A stretch of 64,000 nt of DNA from the NCBI GenBank assembly GCA_025059775.1, contig JANXCW010000002.1:124001-188000 (forward strand), in the 5' to 3' direction. Shown piece after piece: positions 1 through 8,053 of this stretch (the first letter of the stretch is position 1; every line of letters starts with the position of its first letter). The notes below the pieces were generated by a model. It was given only the letters and a program-made list of their open reading frames with translations, ran no database searches and was not told the DNA's origin. This DNA comes from Armatimonadota bacterium (GTDB lineage: Bacteria > Sysuimicrobiota > Sysuimicrobiia > Sysuimicrobiales > Sysuimicrobiaceae). The position numbers were made by a program, and so were the translations under genes.

Positions 1-515
1 AGACCGCGGAGCTGGCGGTGCAGGCGGCCCTCACGGGCCATCTCGTGTTCAGCACCCTCCACACCAACGACGCGGCCAGCGCCTTTACGCGCCTGCTGGA
101 CATGGGCATCGAGCCGTACCTGGTGGCCTCCTCCGTCATCGGGGTGATGGCGCAGCGGCTGGCCCGGAAGATCTGCTCCCGGTGTAAGGAGGCCTACCGG
201 GCTCCCGGGGAAGCCATCCGCCGTTTGAGCGAGGACCTGGCGGAGGTGGAGGAGGAGGTGGTCCTGTACCGGGGAGCGGGCTGTGAGGCATGCCGCCACA
301 CGGGGTACAAGGGGCGGGTGGGGGTGTTCGAGCTATTGGTGGTGAGTGACCGGATCCGGTCCCTGGTCCTGACCCGTGCTCCTTCCACGGAGGTCCGGGA
401 GGCGGCCCGCGCAGAGGGCATGCGCGCCATGCGGGAAGACGGCCTCCAGAAGGTGCTGGAGGGGCTCAGCACCGTGGAGGAGATCCTCCGGGTGGTGTAC
501 AGCACGGAGGTGTAG
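1..515 (+). CDS. PilB/GspE-family secretion ATPase, C-terminal part
   Basis: This is the 3' end of a hexameric ATPase that powers type IV pilus extension or type II secretion at the inner face of the membrane; the 5' part lies outside the window. The reading frame is already open at base 3. Visible are the His-box region ([11 protein letters not shown]), the segment [15 protein letters not shown], and a tetracysteine zinc site made of CSRC and CEAC pairs about 40 residues apart, followed by the [12 protein letters not shown] segment, all typical of PilB/GspE C-termini. It is one of only two plus-strand genes here and converges on a roadblock gene with two bases between the stops. Pilus versus secretion cannot be decided from this fragment; pilus is more likely in a lineage that looks monoderm. 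Confidence 0.9.
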   Translation, partial: TAELAVQAALTGHLVFSTLHTNDAASAFTRLLDMGIEPYLVASSVIGVMAQRLARKICSRCKEAYRAPGEAIRRLSEDLAEVEEEVVLYRGAGCEACRHTGYKGRVGVFELLVVSDRIRSLVLTRAPSTEVREAARAEGMRAMREDGLQKVLEGLSTVEEILRVVYSTEV

Positions 516-517
516 GG

Positions 518-874
518 CTACAGCGCCTCGATCACAGCCGGGCGGCGCTTCCGGAGTTCCAGCCGAACCCGCCCCAGGGTGGCTGAACCGGTGGTGACCA
601 CTACCAGCATCGCCTCCCCTCCCACGGGCGCCACCACGATAACCCCTCCCTCGTACTCCAGCATCAGGCTTACCAGCTGCCCCCGCCGGAGGTCCGCGGA
701 CAGGATCTCCGAGGCCCCGAGCGCACTCGCGGTCACCGCCCCCACCGCCTCCAGATCCAGATCTTCCTCCGCGCTCACCCCTCCGATCAGGAACCCATCC
801 CTTCCCACCACCAGGGCGGCGGCCACACCGTCCACCCGGGCAAGCTCGGCCAGAATGTTGCGCAGATCCGTCAT
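518..874 (-). CDS. Roadblock/LC7-domain protein
   Basis: A 118-residue single-domain protein of the roadblock/LC7 (MglB-like) type. The pattern is an amphipathic first helix (ILAELARVDGVAAALVV), a strand pair with GRDGFLIGG, a helix, then hydrophobic strands (GGVIVVAPVGGEAMLVVVT) and a short basic C-terminal helix. Such proteins usually dimerise and act as scaffolds or GTPase-activating partners of small Ras-like GTPases, or as polarity factors. No MglA-type GTPase is in view. It lies downstream of the sigma factor gene in the same direction, 11 bases after its stop, so it is probably the last gene of that operon. Its partner is unknown. Confidence 0.7.
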   Translation of the reverse strand: MTDLRNILAELARVDGVAAALVVGRDGFLIGGVSAEEDLDLEAVGAVTASALGASEILSADLRRGQLVSLMLEYEGGVIVVAPVGGEAMLVVVTTGSATLGRVRLELRKRRPAVIEAL

Positions 875-885
875 CTTCCCCCTCC

Positions 886-1635
886 CTAGGATTTGTCCTC
901 GCTAGGCATCTCCGAGCGCACGAGCGCGCTCAGCCGATCGAGGGCCCGGTGCAGGATCCGGGAGATCCGCCGCTGGGACATCTGAAGCCACCGGGCGGTC
1001 TCCGTCTCCGTCAGGTCCAGGTAGAACAGGGCATAGATCACCTTCCGCTCCACTTCCCGCAGCCGCTCCAGGGCTGCCAGTACCGTGATGCGATCCTCGA
1101 TGGGCAGCTGGAAGCTCTCGTACCACTGATGGCGTAGGGAGGCCCGCAACCGCTGGATCTCCTCCGGCTCCAGGGGAATCGGCGTTCGCATGGCCCGCAG
1201 GCGCAGGATCCGATCCACCCCTTCCGGAGTCACGTTTAGACTCCGCGCCAGCTCCTCCACGGTGGGGGCCCGGCTGTGGGTGGTCCAGAAGGCGTCCACG
1301 GCCCGATCCACCTCCCGGAGCACCGCGCCCAGCCATCGGGGGAGCCGGATGAGGCGGCCGTGATCCCGAAGGTAGTGCCGAATCTCCCCGGCCACCAGGG
1401 CCGCGGCGTACGTCTTGAAAGGAACCCCTCTTTCCGGATCGTACCGATTCAGGGCCTGCAGGAGCCCCAGGTATCCCACCTGCACCAGGTCCTCCAAGGG
1501 CTCCCCTTGCCCGCGGAACTGGGACGCGATGCGGCGCACCATGGGCCCGAACCACGCGCTCAGCCGGGCCTGGACCATGGGATCCCGGGACCGCAGGTAC
1601 TCCCGCAGCAGCGCCTCGACCTCTTCCTCCTTCAT
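886..1635 (-). CDS. SigB/SigF/SigG-like alternative sigma factor
   Basis: A 249-residue sigma-70 family protein that would direct RNA polymerase to a special promoter set. Region 2 is clear (about residues 25-95, with EDLVQVGYLGLLQALNRYD and FKTYAAALVAGEIRHYLRDH). Region 3 follows (PTVEELARSLNVTPEGVDRIL), and a C-terminal region 4 carries the helix-turn-helix ETARWLQMSQRRISRILHRA. Region 1 is absent, as in the SigB/F/G group. I chose the ATG at 1635, which forms an ATGA overlap with the upstream PATAN-like gene; a longer frame exists, but its extra residues lie wholly inside that gene. The overlap implies translational coupling and a shared regulatory role. No RsbW-type anti-sigma kinase is nearby. 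Confidence 0.85.
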   Translation of the reverse strand: MKEEEVEALLREYLRSRDPMVQARLSAWFGPMVRRIASQFRGQGEPLEDLVQVGYLGLLQALNRYDPERGVPFKTYAAALVAGEIRHYLRDHGRLIRLPRWLGAVLREVDRAVDAFWTTHSRAPTVEELARSLNVTPEGVDRILRLRAMRTPIPLEPEEIQRLRASLRHQWYESFQLPIEDRITVLAALERLREVERKVIYALFYLDLTETETARWLQMSQRRISRILHRALDRLSALVRSEMPSEDKS

Positions 1636-2456
1636 GCCCCCGTCCGCTTGCGCCGGATGAACCGGTACACCCACTTCCGCCGCTGGAGCTGGAGCAAGAT
1701 TCGTTCCACCTCGTTCGGGGGCTCGGCCAATTCCTGAGCCAATCGGTGGAGATCCCGGGTTCCGTCCAGGTGTTCGAGGATCCGCACCGCCAGGGGGCCC
1801 AGGGCCTCCAAGACCTGTGCGGGGGGAAGGCCAGGAGCCGCGATGAACACCTCATCTCCCCGGAAGGAGGTCCACGTGCGGCCGCTCTCCTCGGAAGCTT
1901 GCCAGACGTCTATTTCCGCGGGCAGATGCGCGATCTCGGAGATCAGCCCGGCCTGGTCCCGCTCGCTCGTCGCCTCCCGGTCGTAGTACAGGGCCTGGGA
2001 AGCGGGAAGGAGCAGAAACACCCACCACCCTGTCCCTCGTACCGTCACCACCCCCCGGAATCCCTCCTGCAGGAGGCGATCCCGCAGGGAGGCCAGCCGG
2101 ATGAACTCCGTGGAGAGGTCCCGGTGGATGAGGCGGGCCTCCGCCACCCGTCGGAGGATGGAGACCACGGACGGAGGGAGTTCTCCCACCTCCGCTTCCG
2201 CGCTTCCCTCCTCCAGAAGCCGGAGGATCTTCCGGGTGGCCTCCTGCCCCTGCACCAGGGTGCTTCCCCCCTCGAACAGAGCCGAGGAGGAATCCCCCGC
2301 CTCCACCGGGAGGGCCGCCTCCCAATCCGGTCCCCGCAGGCGCACCACTCCGTGGAAGGCTTGTGCGCGCAGGGTCGCGAGCAGCTCCTGCAGCTCCAGG
2401 GCCGACGGAAGGAGCCGCCGTTCCACCGTCCGGCCCGCGGGGATTCGCTCCAGCAT
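1632..2456 (-). CDS. Tandem PATAN/DUF4388-like protein with C-terminal winged-helix-like segment
   Basis: A 274-residue cytoplasmic protein without signal peptide. Two similar modules are visible. The first (about residues 20-60) has ELLATLRAQAFHGVVRLRG followed by an acidic strand ending ALFEG. The second (about 120-165) has LRDRLLQEGFRGVVTVRG followed by a strand ending QALYYDR. This resembles the PATAN/DUF4388 fold found in two-component and gliding/pilus signalling proteins, which is a family-level guess. The C-terminus (LGPLAVRILEHLDGTRDLHRLAQELAEPPNEVERILLQLQRRKWVYR) looks like a winged helix. Because it is translationally coupled to the sigma factor, a role as its regulator or cofactor is plausible but unproven. 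Confidence 0.5.
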   Translation of the reverse strand: MLERIPAGRTVERRLLPSALELQELLATLRAQAFHGVVRLRGPDWEAALPVEAGDSSSALFEGGSTLVQGQEATRKILRLLEEGSAEAEVGELPPSVVSILRRVAEARLIHRDLSTEFIRLASLRDRLLQEGFRGVVTVRGTGWWVFLLLPASQALYYDREATSERDQAGLISEIAHLPAEIDVWQASEESGRTWTSFRGDEVFIAAPGLPPAQVLEALGPLAVRILEHLDGTRDLHRLAQELAEPPNEVERILLQLQRRKWVYRFIRRKRTGA

Positions 2457-2459
2457 GGT

Positions 2460-3239
2460 TCACCCTTCCGCCCGCAGGGTGGTCTTGTGCCAGATTCCCC
2501 CGGTCGCCACGAGGGCGAACCCCGCCATCTCCAGGAGGTTGCCGGGGTGTCCCTCGAACCAGGTCCCGTAGAACACCGCGTTCACCAGCCACATGAGGCC
2601 CACCGCGAGACACAACATCCCACCGGAGAAGAGGACCCAGGCATAACCCCACATCCCTCCCAGGAAGGCGACCGCGGGCGCAAGGCCGAGGGGCACGAGG
2701 AGGACGGCAAGGAATGTAAAGAGGAGGCCCAGAAGATCCCGCGCCGTCAGCGGGCTGTGGCTCAGCACGGGCCGGAGAAAGGCAGCGCTCCCCAGGGCGA
2801 GCACCGCAAATCCCACCACGGCCAGGAAAGCGAGCTGCGACCCCCTCAGCAGACCCAGTTCCCGGATCCTCCGCACCTCCTCCCCCACCGCAGCCAGGAC
2901 CACGAGGAAAAACGCCCCGGTGAACGCATCGACCTCGGGGGTCGGCCCTCCCGTCCCCCGGTAGTGATGGAAGGCAAAGGCCGCGCGTCCCAGGGTCCAG
3001 AGAAGGAAGGCGCCACTAAGCCCCAGCCAGACCCGCCGTTCCCGCTCCTGGGGGCGGTAGGCCCGGGCGACCCCGAGGGCCGAGAGGGCTGCGAGAAAAG
3101 GAAACAGCACGAGGGCCACGTGGACCCGAAGGGCCTGCCATTCCCGGGCCGCGGTTCCCACGGGACGCTCCAGCACGGCCCACGCGGCGAGCAGGAACAG
3201 GACCGCGATGGCTGCCGCCAGGGAGTAGAACCGACGCAT
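2460..3239 (-). CDS. Polytopic membrane protein of unknown function (about 7 TM)
   Basis: A 259-residue protein built almost entirely of hydrophobic segments: about seven predicted membrane helices, starting near residues 4-24, 40-60 and 73-90 and continuing to 215-250. Charged loops lie between them (RAYRPQERERR, HHYRGTGG). No catalytic motif, metal site or transporter signature is recognisable, and I do not recognise the family. The arrangement of seven helices resembles 7TM sensor modules, but no intracellular output domain is attached. It lies between two PATAN/DUF4388-like genes with gaps of 3 and 6 bases, so it probably belongs to the same signalling operon and could be its membrane sensor. 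Confidence 0.5.
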   Translation of the reverse strand: MRRFYSLAAAIAVLFLLAAWAVLERPVGTAAREWQALRVHVALVLFPFLAALSALGVARAYRPQERERRVWLGLSGAFLLWTLGRAAFAFHHYRGTGGPTPEVDAFTGAFFLVVLAAVGEEVRRIRELGLLRGSQLAFLAVVGFAVLALGSAAFLRPVLSHSPLTARDLLGLLFTFLAVLLVPLGLAPAVAFLGGMWGYAWVLFSGGMLCLAVGLMWLVNAVFYGTWFEGHPGNLLEMAGFALVATGGIWHKTTLRAEG

Positions 3240-3245
3240 GGCCCC

Positions 3246-4034
3246 TCAGGATCCCATGAGCTGCCCGAGTAGATCCACTTCGGCCACTCCCAGCTCCCGG
3301 AGCAGGCCCTGCGCCGTCCGTACCAGGAACGCCTGGCCGGCCACTTTCCGGACGATCTCCGCGCAGCGTGCGACCGCAGCCTTCAGGACCTGAACCTCCA
3401 CGGGGCCCTGCAGCCGGCCCTCCACAAAGACCCCTCCGCAGCCCGCGAGAACCGCCTGGATCTCCCTCTCCAGCTGGCGGGCTGGGCCGGGGCCCACAAG
3501 CCTCTGATAGCGCTGGTATAAGCCTTCCAGCATCTTCGTCCAGACACGGACATCTTCCGCATCCGGGCCGGGAGTGGGCTCGGGCAAAGGTGGCTCGGCT
3601 TCGGAAGCCTCCACCTCCGGCGCTCTCCGTTCGAGCTGCGGGGAGGCTTCTGGTACAGGTTCCGAAGGCACCGGCTGGGATTCGATCCACGCCTCGGGAA
3701 AGAGCTCTTCCGGGAGGGGATGCACGGAGATGACGCCGTCCGGGTGTTCCGCCTCCCGAGCGAGGAGGGCTGTAGCCTGCTCCGGATCCGTGTGCGCTCC
3801 CAAGGGCGTCCGGGCATAGCGAACCGTACCCCGGAACACAAGCAGGTAATAGGCCCCCTGTGGCCACCGGACCGCCACCACCCCACTGAAGGACCGGTGC
3901 CGCAGAAACCGCAACAGGCCTTCCAGGTCCGTGTACGCAGTGGCGAGATCGCGGTAGAGGGGCGGGGCCTCCAATCCCTCGACCAAGAGGTTCCCCAGCT
4001 GTTCTTCCCCCTGCCGTACATCGTCGGAGATCAT
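3246..4034 (-). CDS. PATAN/DUF4388-like protein with acidic linker
   Basis: A 262-residue cytoplasmic protein. Near the N-terminus it carries one module like those of the protein at 1632-2456 (LEGLLRFLRHRSFSGVVAVR, then AYYLLVFRGTVRYARTPLG). A Pro/Glu-rich linker of about 50 residues follows, then a helical C-terminal domain (KMLEGLYQRYQRLVGP ... FLVRTAQGLLRELGVAEVDLL) that I cannot place. I start it at the ATG 4034, which is preceded by GAGAGGGG; the longer frame would run into the neighbouring solute-binding protein gene. The paralogy with 1632-2456 suggests that both bind the same partner. Function is unknown; signalling in the sigma/roadblock block is an inference from position. Confidence 0.5.
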   Translation of the reverse strand: MISDDVRQGEEQLGNLLVEGLEAPPLYRDLATAYTDLEGLLRFLRHRSFSGVVAVRWPQGAYYLLVFRGTVRYARTPLGAHTDPEQATALLAREAEHPDGVISVHPLPEELFPEAWIESQPVPSEPVPEASPQLERRAPEVEASEAEPPLPEPTPGPDAEDVRVWTKMLEGLYQRYQRLVGPGPARQLEREIQAVLAGCGGVFVEGRLQGPVEVQVLKAAVARCAEIVRKVAGQAFLVRTAQGLLRELGVAEVDLLGQLMGS

Positions 4035-4059
4035 GGCCCCCTCTCCCGGACCCCGGAGT

Positions 4060-5049
4060 CTACCGGATCCCCCGCTCTCGGTAGTACCGCAGGGCTCCCG
4101 CATGCATGGGGATGGGCATTCCCTGACGAGCCGTCTCCGGTCGGATGTCCCGTCCCCGGGCGTGGGCCTGATGAAGGACCGCCACGTTCTCCCACAGGGC
4201 CCTGGTGAGCTCGTAGACGAGGTCTTCGGGCAGATCCGCCCGGGTGATGAGCATGGCCATCACGGCCGCGGTGGGAACCGCTTCCGCATGTCCCCGGTAT
4301 GTGTTGGGGGGAATGGTCTGCGGCGTGTAGTACGGGTAACGCTCTCGGAGGCGGGCCAGGACCGGGGCGGGGATGGGGAGGATCCGGATGTCGCGGACCG
4401 CGGCGATGTCCTGGACCGCCGCGGTGGGGATTCCCGCGGTGAGGAAGGCGGCATCGATCACCCCGTCCTTCAACTGATCCGCGGCCTCCGCGAAGCTCAG
4501 GAACTCCGCGGTCACGGTTTTCACCAGCCCGTGGATGTGGCGGGTCTGGGCATACCCGATGTCGTAGGCCCGGAGGATCTGGCGGGCATTCACCTCTGTC
4601 CCGCTGCCCGGAGCCCCGACGGCTACCCGCTTTCCCGCCAGATCCTCGATGGAGCGGATTCCCTTGCCCTGCAGGGTGACCACTTGGATGGTCTCCGGGT
4701 ACAGCATGGCCAATCCCCGCAGGCGCGTTTGCGGGTCCCGGCTGAACATCTCAATGCCGTTGTAGGCGTAGTACACGATGTCGTTCTGGGCGAAGGCCAC
4801 CTCCACGTCTCCCCGGCTGATGAGCCGGATGTTGGCCACGGAGGCCCCCGTCGCCTGCGCCGTGGCCTGAACCCCTGGAACCCGCTCTGTCCACATGCGT
4901 GCCAGGGCGCTCCCGAGGGGAAAGTACACGCCGGCGGTCCCACCCGTGGCGATGTTCAGCAACCGGCGGGGCTGCGCACCTGCCCCTGTTATGCCGAGGA
5001 CTGCGCTGAAAACCAGCACCATGACGAACCGGATTCCGCGCAAGGGCAT
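4060..5049 (-). CDS. TAXI-family TRAP transporter solute-binding protein
   Basis: A 329-residue periplasmic/extracellular binding protein of the TAXI group. After a cleavable signal (IRFVMVLVFSAVLGITGAGA) comes the family start LLNIATGGTAGVYFPLGSALA, then AFAQNDIVYYAYNG, GAPGSGTEVNARQIL and LKDGVIDAAFLTAGIPTAAV. Such proteins deliver small carboxylates (glutamate in known cases) to a TRAP permease. The ATG at 5049 is chosen because AAAGGGGGG stands just before it and it gives a proper signal peptide; a GTG at 5109 overlapping the upstream gene is the alternative. No TRAP permease (fused 4TM-12TM) gene is adjacent, so the protein is an orphan here. It may feed a transporter elsewhere or act as a ligand sensor. 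Confidence 0.88.
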   Translation of the reverse strand: MPLRGIRFVMVLVFSAVLGITGAGAQPRRLLNIATGGTAGVYFPLGSALARMWTERVPGVQATAQATGASVANIRLISRGDVEVAFAQNDIVYYAYNGIEMFSRDPQTRLRGLAMLYPETIQVVTLQGKGIRSIEDLAGKRVAVGAPGSGTEVNARQILRAYDIGYAQTRHIHGLVKTVTAEFLSFAEAADQLKDGVIDAAFLTAGIPTAAVQDIAAVRDIRILPIPAPVLARLRERYPYYTPQTIPPNTYRGHAEAVPTAAVMAMLITRADLPEDLVYELTRALWENVAVLHQAHARGRDIRPETARQGMPIPMHAGALRYYRERGIR

Positions 5050-5105
5050 CCCCCCTTTGGCCTCACGGGTCTTCCATACCACATCCCCAAATCCCCAACC
5101 GGATC

Positions 5106-6242
5106 TCACGGCACCACCATAAACCGGGAACCCTCTACCCGCAGGACCATGGCCTCCCGGGCCGCATTCCCGGACTGGTCGAAGCGGAGCGTGCCCGTGA
5201 CCCCCGGGTAGTCCCGTACGTGGGCCAGGGCATCGCGGACCCTACTTCGGTCAAGCGGGCCCGTAGGCGGGATCCGGACCTGCTTGAGGGCGAAGGCGAG
5301 CACCTTGACCGCGTCGTACGCCTGCGCGGCGAAGGCATCCGGGTTTACGCCATACTTCTCCCGATAGGCCCGCACGAAACTCCGCACCGCGGGAATGGTG
5401 CTCTCCGGAAAGAAGGCGGAGGCAACCACGAGGCCTTCCGCGTTCTTCCCCAGGGCGGTTACCACCTCCGGGTTCGCAAAGGCGTCTGGAGAGAGCACCG
5501 GGAGTTTGGGGCCCGTCTCCACGACCTGGGCGAGGAAGACCCTCCCCTCGTCCGGGTAGCCCGCGAAGAGCACCGCCTGCGCGTTCTCCGACCGGATGGC
5601 CTGAAGGAAGGGACGGAAATCCCGGGTGCCGTCCTGGAACCTCCGCTGTCCCGTCACCGAGCCTCCTCCCGGGCCCAGGAAAGCCTCCACGAAGGAATTG
5701 GCCACGGAGGAGCCATACTCGGTGGTGTCGTGCAGGACGGCCACCCGTCGGAGCCCGCTGCGGCGGGCGAAGGCGGCCAGGGCCCGCCCCTGAAGGGCCG
5801 CGGGCAGAGCGGTGCGGAAGAAGAAGTTTCCCGCAAAGGGAATCTCGCCCGTGGCGCCGGGGCTGATCAGGGGGACCTGGGCACGGATGGCGGCGGGAGA
5901 GAGGGCGATGGCCACGGTGTCCGTGAATCCCCCGATGACCGCGGCGATCCGGGGCGATGCCGCCGCCTCCGCGAAGAGCGCCCCCGCCCGCTCGAAGGAG
6001 CCGTGGTCATCCGAGATGCGAAGTTCTATCCGGATCCGGCCCTCCGCGTTGACCTCCTCCACGGCGAGCGCCGCCCCGCGTTGGGCGCTCAAGGCCGCCT
6101 CCGCCACCCCGCTGGTGAGGGGGAGGATGGCGGCGACCTCCACCCCCGCGGGGCCTTGGGCGCCCTGGCAGGCGAGCAGCAACCCCACCAGGGGAATCCA
6201 GAGGAAGAGGAAGCGGGAGGTTGCCCGTGGGATGGCCATCAC
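5106..6242 (-). CDS. Lipoprotein branched-chain amino acid-type ABC substrate-binding protein (LivK-like)
   Basis: A 378-residue periplasmic-binding protein of fold type I. A lipoprotein signal ends in LVGLLLAC, with the lipid-bearing cysteine near residue 25. The mature part shows VAAILPLTSGVAEAALSAQRGAALAVEEVN, IGGFTDTVAIALSPAA, GYPDEGRVFLAQ and AQAYDAVKVLAFALKQ, the usual features of Leu/Ile/Val-type receptors for amino acids, amides or aromatic compounds. The start is GTG 6242, overlapping the upstream stop, or the next codon, ATG 6239. No permease or ATPase lies next to it; the liv permease set is 46 kb away. Like the adjacent TAXI protein it is an orphan receptor in a signalling block. 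Confidence 0.85.
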   Translation of the reverse strand: MMAIPRATSRFLFLWIPLVGLLLACQGAQGPAGVEVAAILPLTSGVAEAALSAQRGAALAVEEVNAEGRIRIELRISDDHGSFERAGALFAEAAASPRIAAVIGGFTDTVAIALSPAAIRAQVPLISPGATGEIPFAGNFFFRTALPAALQGRALAAFARRSGLRRVAVLHDTTEYGSSVANSFVEAFLGPGGGSVTGQRRFQDGTRDFRPFLQAIRSENAQAVLFAGYPDEGRVFLAQVVETGPKLPVLSPDAFANPEVVTALGKNAEGLVVASAFFPESTIPAVRSFVRAYREKYGVNPDAFAAQAYDAVKVLAFALKQVRIPPTGPLDRSRVRDALAHVRDYPGVTGTLRFDQSGNAAREAMVLRVEGSRFMVVP

Positions 6243-7129
6243 GGCGCTCCGTCCAGGATGCGGCGGTACAGGGAGAGCACGTTATAGACGTACCACTGGG
6301 TCTCGCTGTACGGGGGGATTCCTCCGTGGAAGGCCACCGCACCCCGGCCCGCGTTGTACGCGGCCAGGGCCAGCGGAAGGTTGTGGTACCCATAGCGCTC
6401 CAGATGGCCCCGCAGAACCCGTACCGTTCCGTACACGTTCTCCACCGGATCGAACGGACGCAGGACCCCCACCGCGCGAGCGGTTTCCGGCATCAGCTGC
6501 CCTAATCCCAGAGCCCCCGCCCGGGAGACGGCCCTGGGATTGAAGCCCGACTCCACCGCGATCACGGCGGCCACCAGGCGGGGATCCACGTTGAAGCCGC
6601 GGGCATACCCTACAAGGGCCGTCCCGATGCGAAGGGCCTCCTCCGGGGAAAGACGGGGGTTGTAGCTCCGGGCCATCCAGGCATACGTGCGGGGATCCAC
6701 GGCGGCATAGCGGGATGGATCCCACGCCCGACCTGCCCGCACCCCCCAGAGGGCATACCGGACCGCCGGGCTCGCGGGGGCCAACTGGATCACCCGTTGG
6801 AAAAGGCCCTGCGCCCCCCTGTGGTCTCCCAAGGCCGCACGGGCGTAGCCGAGCCACAGGAGGGCCACGGGATCCCGGGGCCGCAGCCGAACCGCCCGTT
6901 CCAGGGCCCGTTGGGCCACCCGGAACCTACCCGCCTGGTAGGCACTCGCCCCGAGCCACGTCCAAGCGAGTCCGTCTCCGGGATGCCGCCGCACCACCCC
7001 GAAGAAGGCACCTACTGCATCCCCGTAGCGGCCCGCCCGGTACCAGGAAACCCCCCGGGCCCATTCGAGATCAGCGGCGTGCGCGTGCGTTGCCACTGCC
7101 CCAACCAGGAGGACGGCCACACCCCTCAT
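6239..7129 (-). CDS. Lytic transglycosylase with TPR repeats and SLT domain
   Basis: A 296-residue exported protein that would cleave peptidoglycan glycan strands. It has a short signal peptide (VAVLLVGAVATHAHAA), three to four TPR-like helical pairs (about residues 20-125, e.g. WARGVSWYRAGRYGDAVGAF and ALERAVRLRPRDPVALLWLG), then a Slt70-type catalytic domain. The latter has the catalytic glutamate in AVIAVESGFNPRAVS, then GALGLGQLMPETA, and AAYNAGRGAV near the end. The ATG at 7129 makes an ATGA overlap with the roadblock gene. Its frame is open without interruption back into the HAD phosphatase gene (see 7488-8053), which is odd, but the signal peptide and overlap strongly support 7129 as the true start. 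Confidence 0.85.
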   Translation of the reverse strand: MRGVAVLLVGAVATHAHAADLEWARGVSWYRAGRYGDAVGAFFGVVRRHPGDGLAWTWLGASAYQAGRFRVAQRALERAVRLRPRDPVALLWLGYARAALGDHRGAQGLFQRVIQLAPASPAVRYALWGVRAGRAWDPSRYAAVDPRTYAWMARSYNPRLSPEEALRIGTALVGYARGFNVDPRLVAAVIAVESGFNPRAVSRAGALGLGQLMPETARAVGVLRPFDPVENVYGTVRVLRGHLERYGYHNLPLALAAYNAGRGAVAFHGGIPPYSETQWYVYNVLSLYRRILDGAP

Positions 7130-7497
7130 GGAACGCTGGAACGGAGATGCGAGGCCACCCGATCCAGGTATTTCTTCATCAGAAGGCGAGCCTTGCCGAG
7201 GTTCCCACCCTGGCGAAGGACGATGACCAAGGCGTAATCGATCTCCACCGCGCTGACCACCAGCACCGCCTTCTCCCCCGAAATCACACAGTACTCCAAG
7301 GGGCCTCCGTTCACCTTTCGCACCAGGTAGGCACTCAATTTGGTCAGAACGCCGAGGTCCGGACCCGCACGGCCCACCGACAGGGTTCCGTCCACGGAGT
7401 GAAGATCTACGACCTCCCCGTCCAGGCGGATGACCGCCGCGCAGGCACCACCCTCCACGTTGGTCACCATCTCCCGGAGGATCTCTCTCAGCGCCAT
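7126..7497 (-). CDS. Second roadblock/LC7-like protein
   Basis: A 123-residue protein with the roadblock/LC7 pattern: first helix LREILREMVTNVEGG, strands ACAAVIRLDGEVVDLHS, a helix around LGVLTKLSAYLVRKV, then hydrophobic strands EYCVISGEKAVLVVSAVEIDYALVIVL and a C-terminal helix KARLLMKKYLDRVASHL. It probably dimerises and works as a scaffold or GTPase partner; the partner is not visible. It has GGGGAGACC before its ATG. The gene lies between the HAD phosphatase and the lytic transglycosylase genes, in a different frame from both. It is not closely similar to the roadblock protein at 518-874, so the two probably have distinct roles. Confidence 0.55.
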   Translation of the reverse strand: MALREILREMVTNVEGGACAAVIRLDGEVVDLHSVDGTLSVGRAGPDLGVLTKLSAYLVRKVNGGPLEYCVISGEKAVLVVSAVEIDYALVIVLRQGGNLGKARLLMKKYLDRVASHLRSSVP

Positions 7498-8053
7498 GGT
7501 CTCCCCGAGAGGGTTTCTTTCCTTGTTCGCCCTCCAGGGGAGGATTCCTGCCTTGCATCCCAGAGGCCATCCGACCCCGCCCCACGACCCTCTCCACCCA
7601 TCGGAGTAGGCGGGTGGTGAAGAACTCCCGGGGGTGGATGGGGTCTACCAGGATGGTGTAGAGGCCCAGGAGGTTGGCGGGAAGGATATCCGTGAACAGC
7701 TGGTCGCCGATGGCCGCGGTCTGCGGGGGAGTCGTCCCCAGGAGCCCCATGGCCCTCCGCAGGCGGATGGGGTTTGGCTTGGGGAACCCGCCCACCGCGG
7801 GAAATCCGAGCCGCTTGCAGATCCGTCGGACCCGGGAGGGAGGGGCGTTGGAGACCAGCACGACCCGGAGCCCCGTCCGGTGGAGGTCCTCTAGCCACCG
7901 CATCACCTCCTCCGGGGGGTCCTCCTCAGAGGGGGAAAGGAGGGTGTTATCTAGGTCGAGGATCAGCCCCCGGATCCCCAGGGCAGCCAGCTCCGCGGGC
8001 TCGACCTCCGTAATCCGGCGCACCACCTGCCGCGGTGTGATCCATCGGATCAC
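7488..8053 (-). CDS. YqeG-type HAD phosphatase (HAD IIIA) lacking an in-frame stop
   Basis: The HAD fold is complete in about 155 residues: motif I LILDLDNTLLS (nucleophile Asp), motif II VVLVSNAP, lysine motif FPKPNPIRLRRAM, and motif IV AAIGDQLFTDILPAN. YqeG relatives are phosphatases of about 170 residues (GEP4-like, proposed phosphatidylglycerophosphate or ribosome-related role). The start is GTG 8053, overlapping the MltG stop (GTGA). The frame has no stop at the expected end; it stays open through the roadblock gene and into the lytic transglycosylase gene, to 6239. A -1 shift near 7500-7570 would end it at the TGA 7488-7490, the end given here. Base use after about 7575 looks non-coding. 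A lost stop, a real frameshift or a base error are all possible. Confidence 0.6.

Noticed and set aside
1746-3272. A 508-codon plus-strand frame and others opposite the PATAN-like and membrane-protein genes
   Set aside because: The peptides are Pro/Gly/Arg/Gln-rich with no family signs, while the minus-strand genes have coupled starts, ribosome-binding sites and sensible hydrophobic patterns. High G+C keeps antisense frames open.
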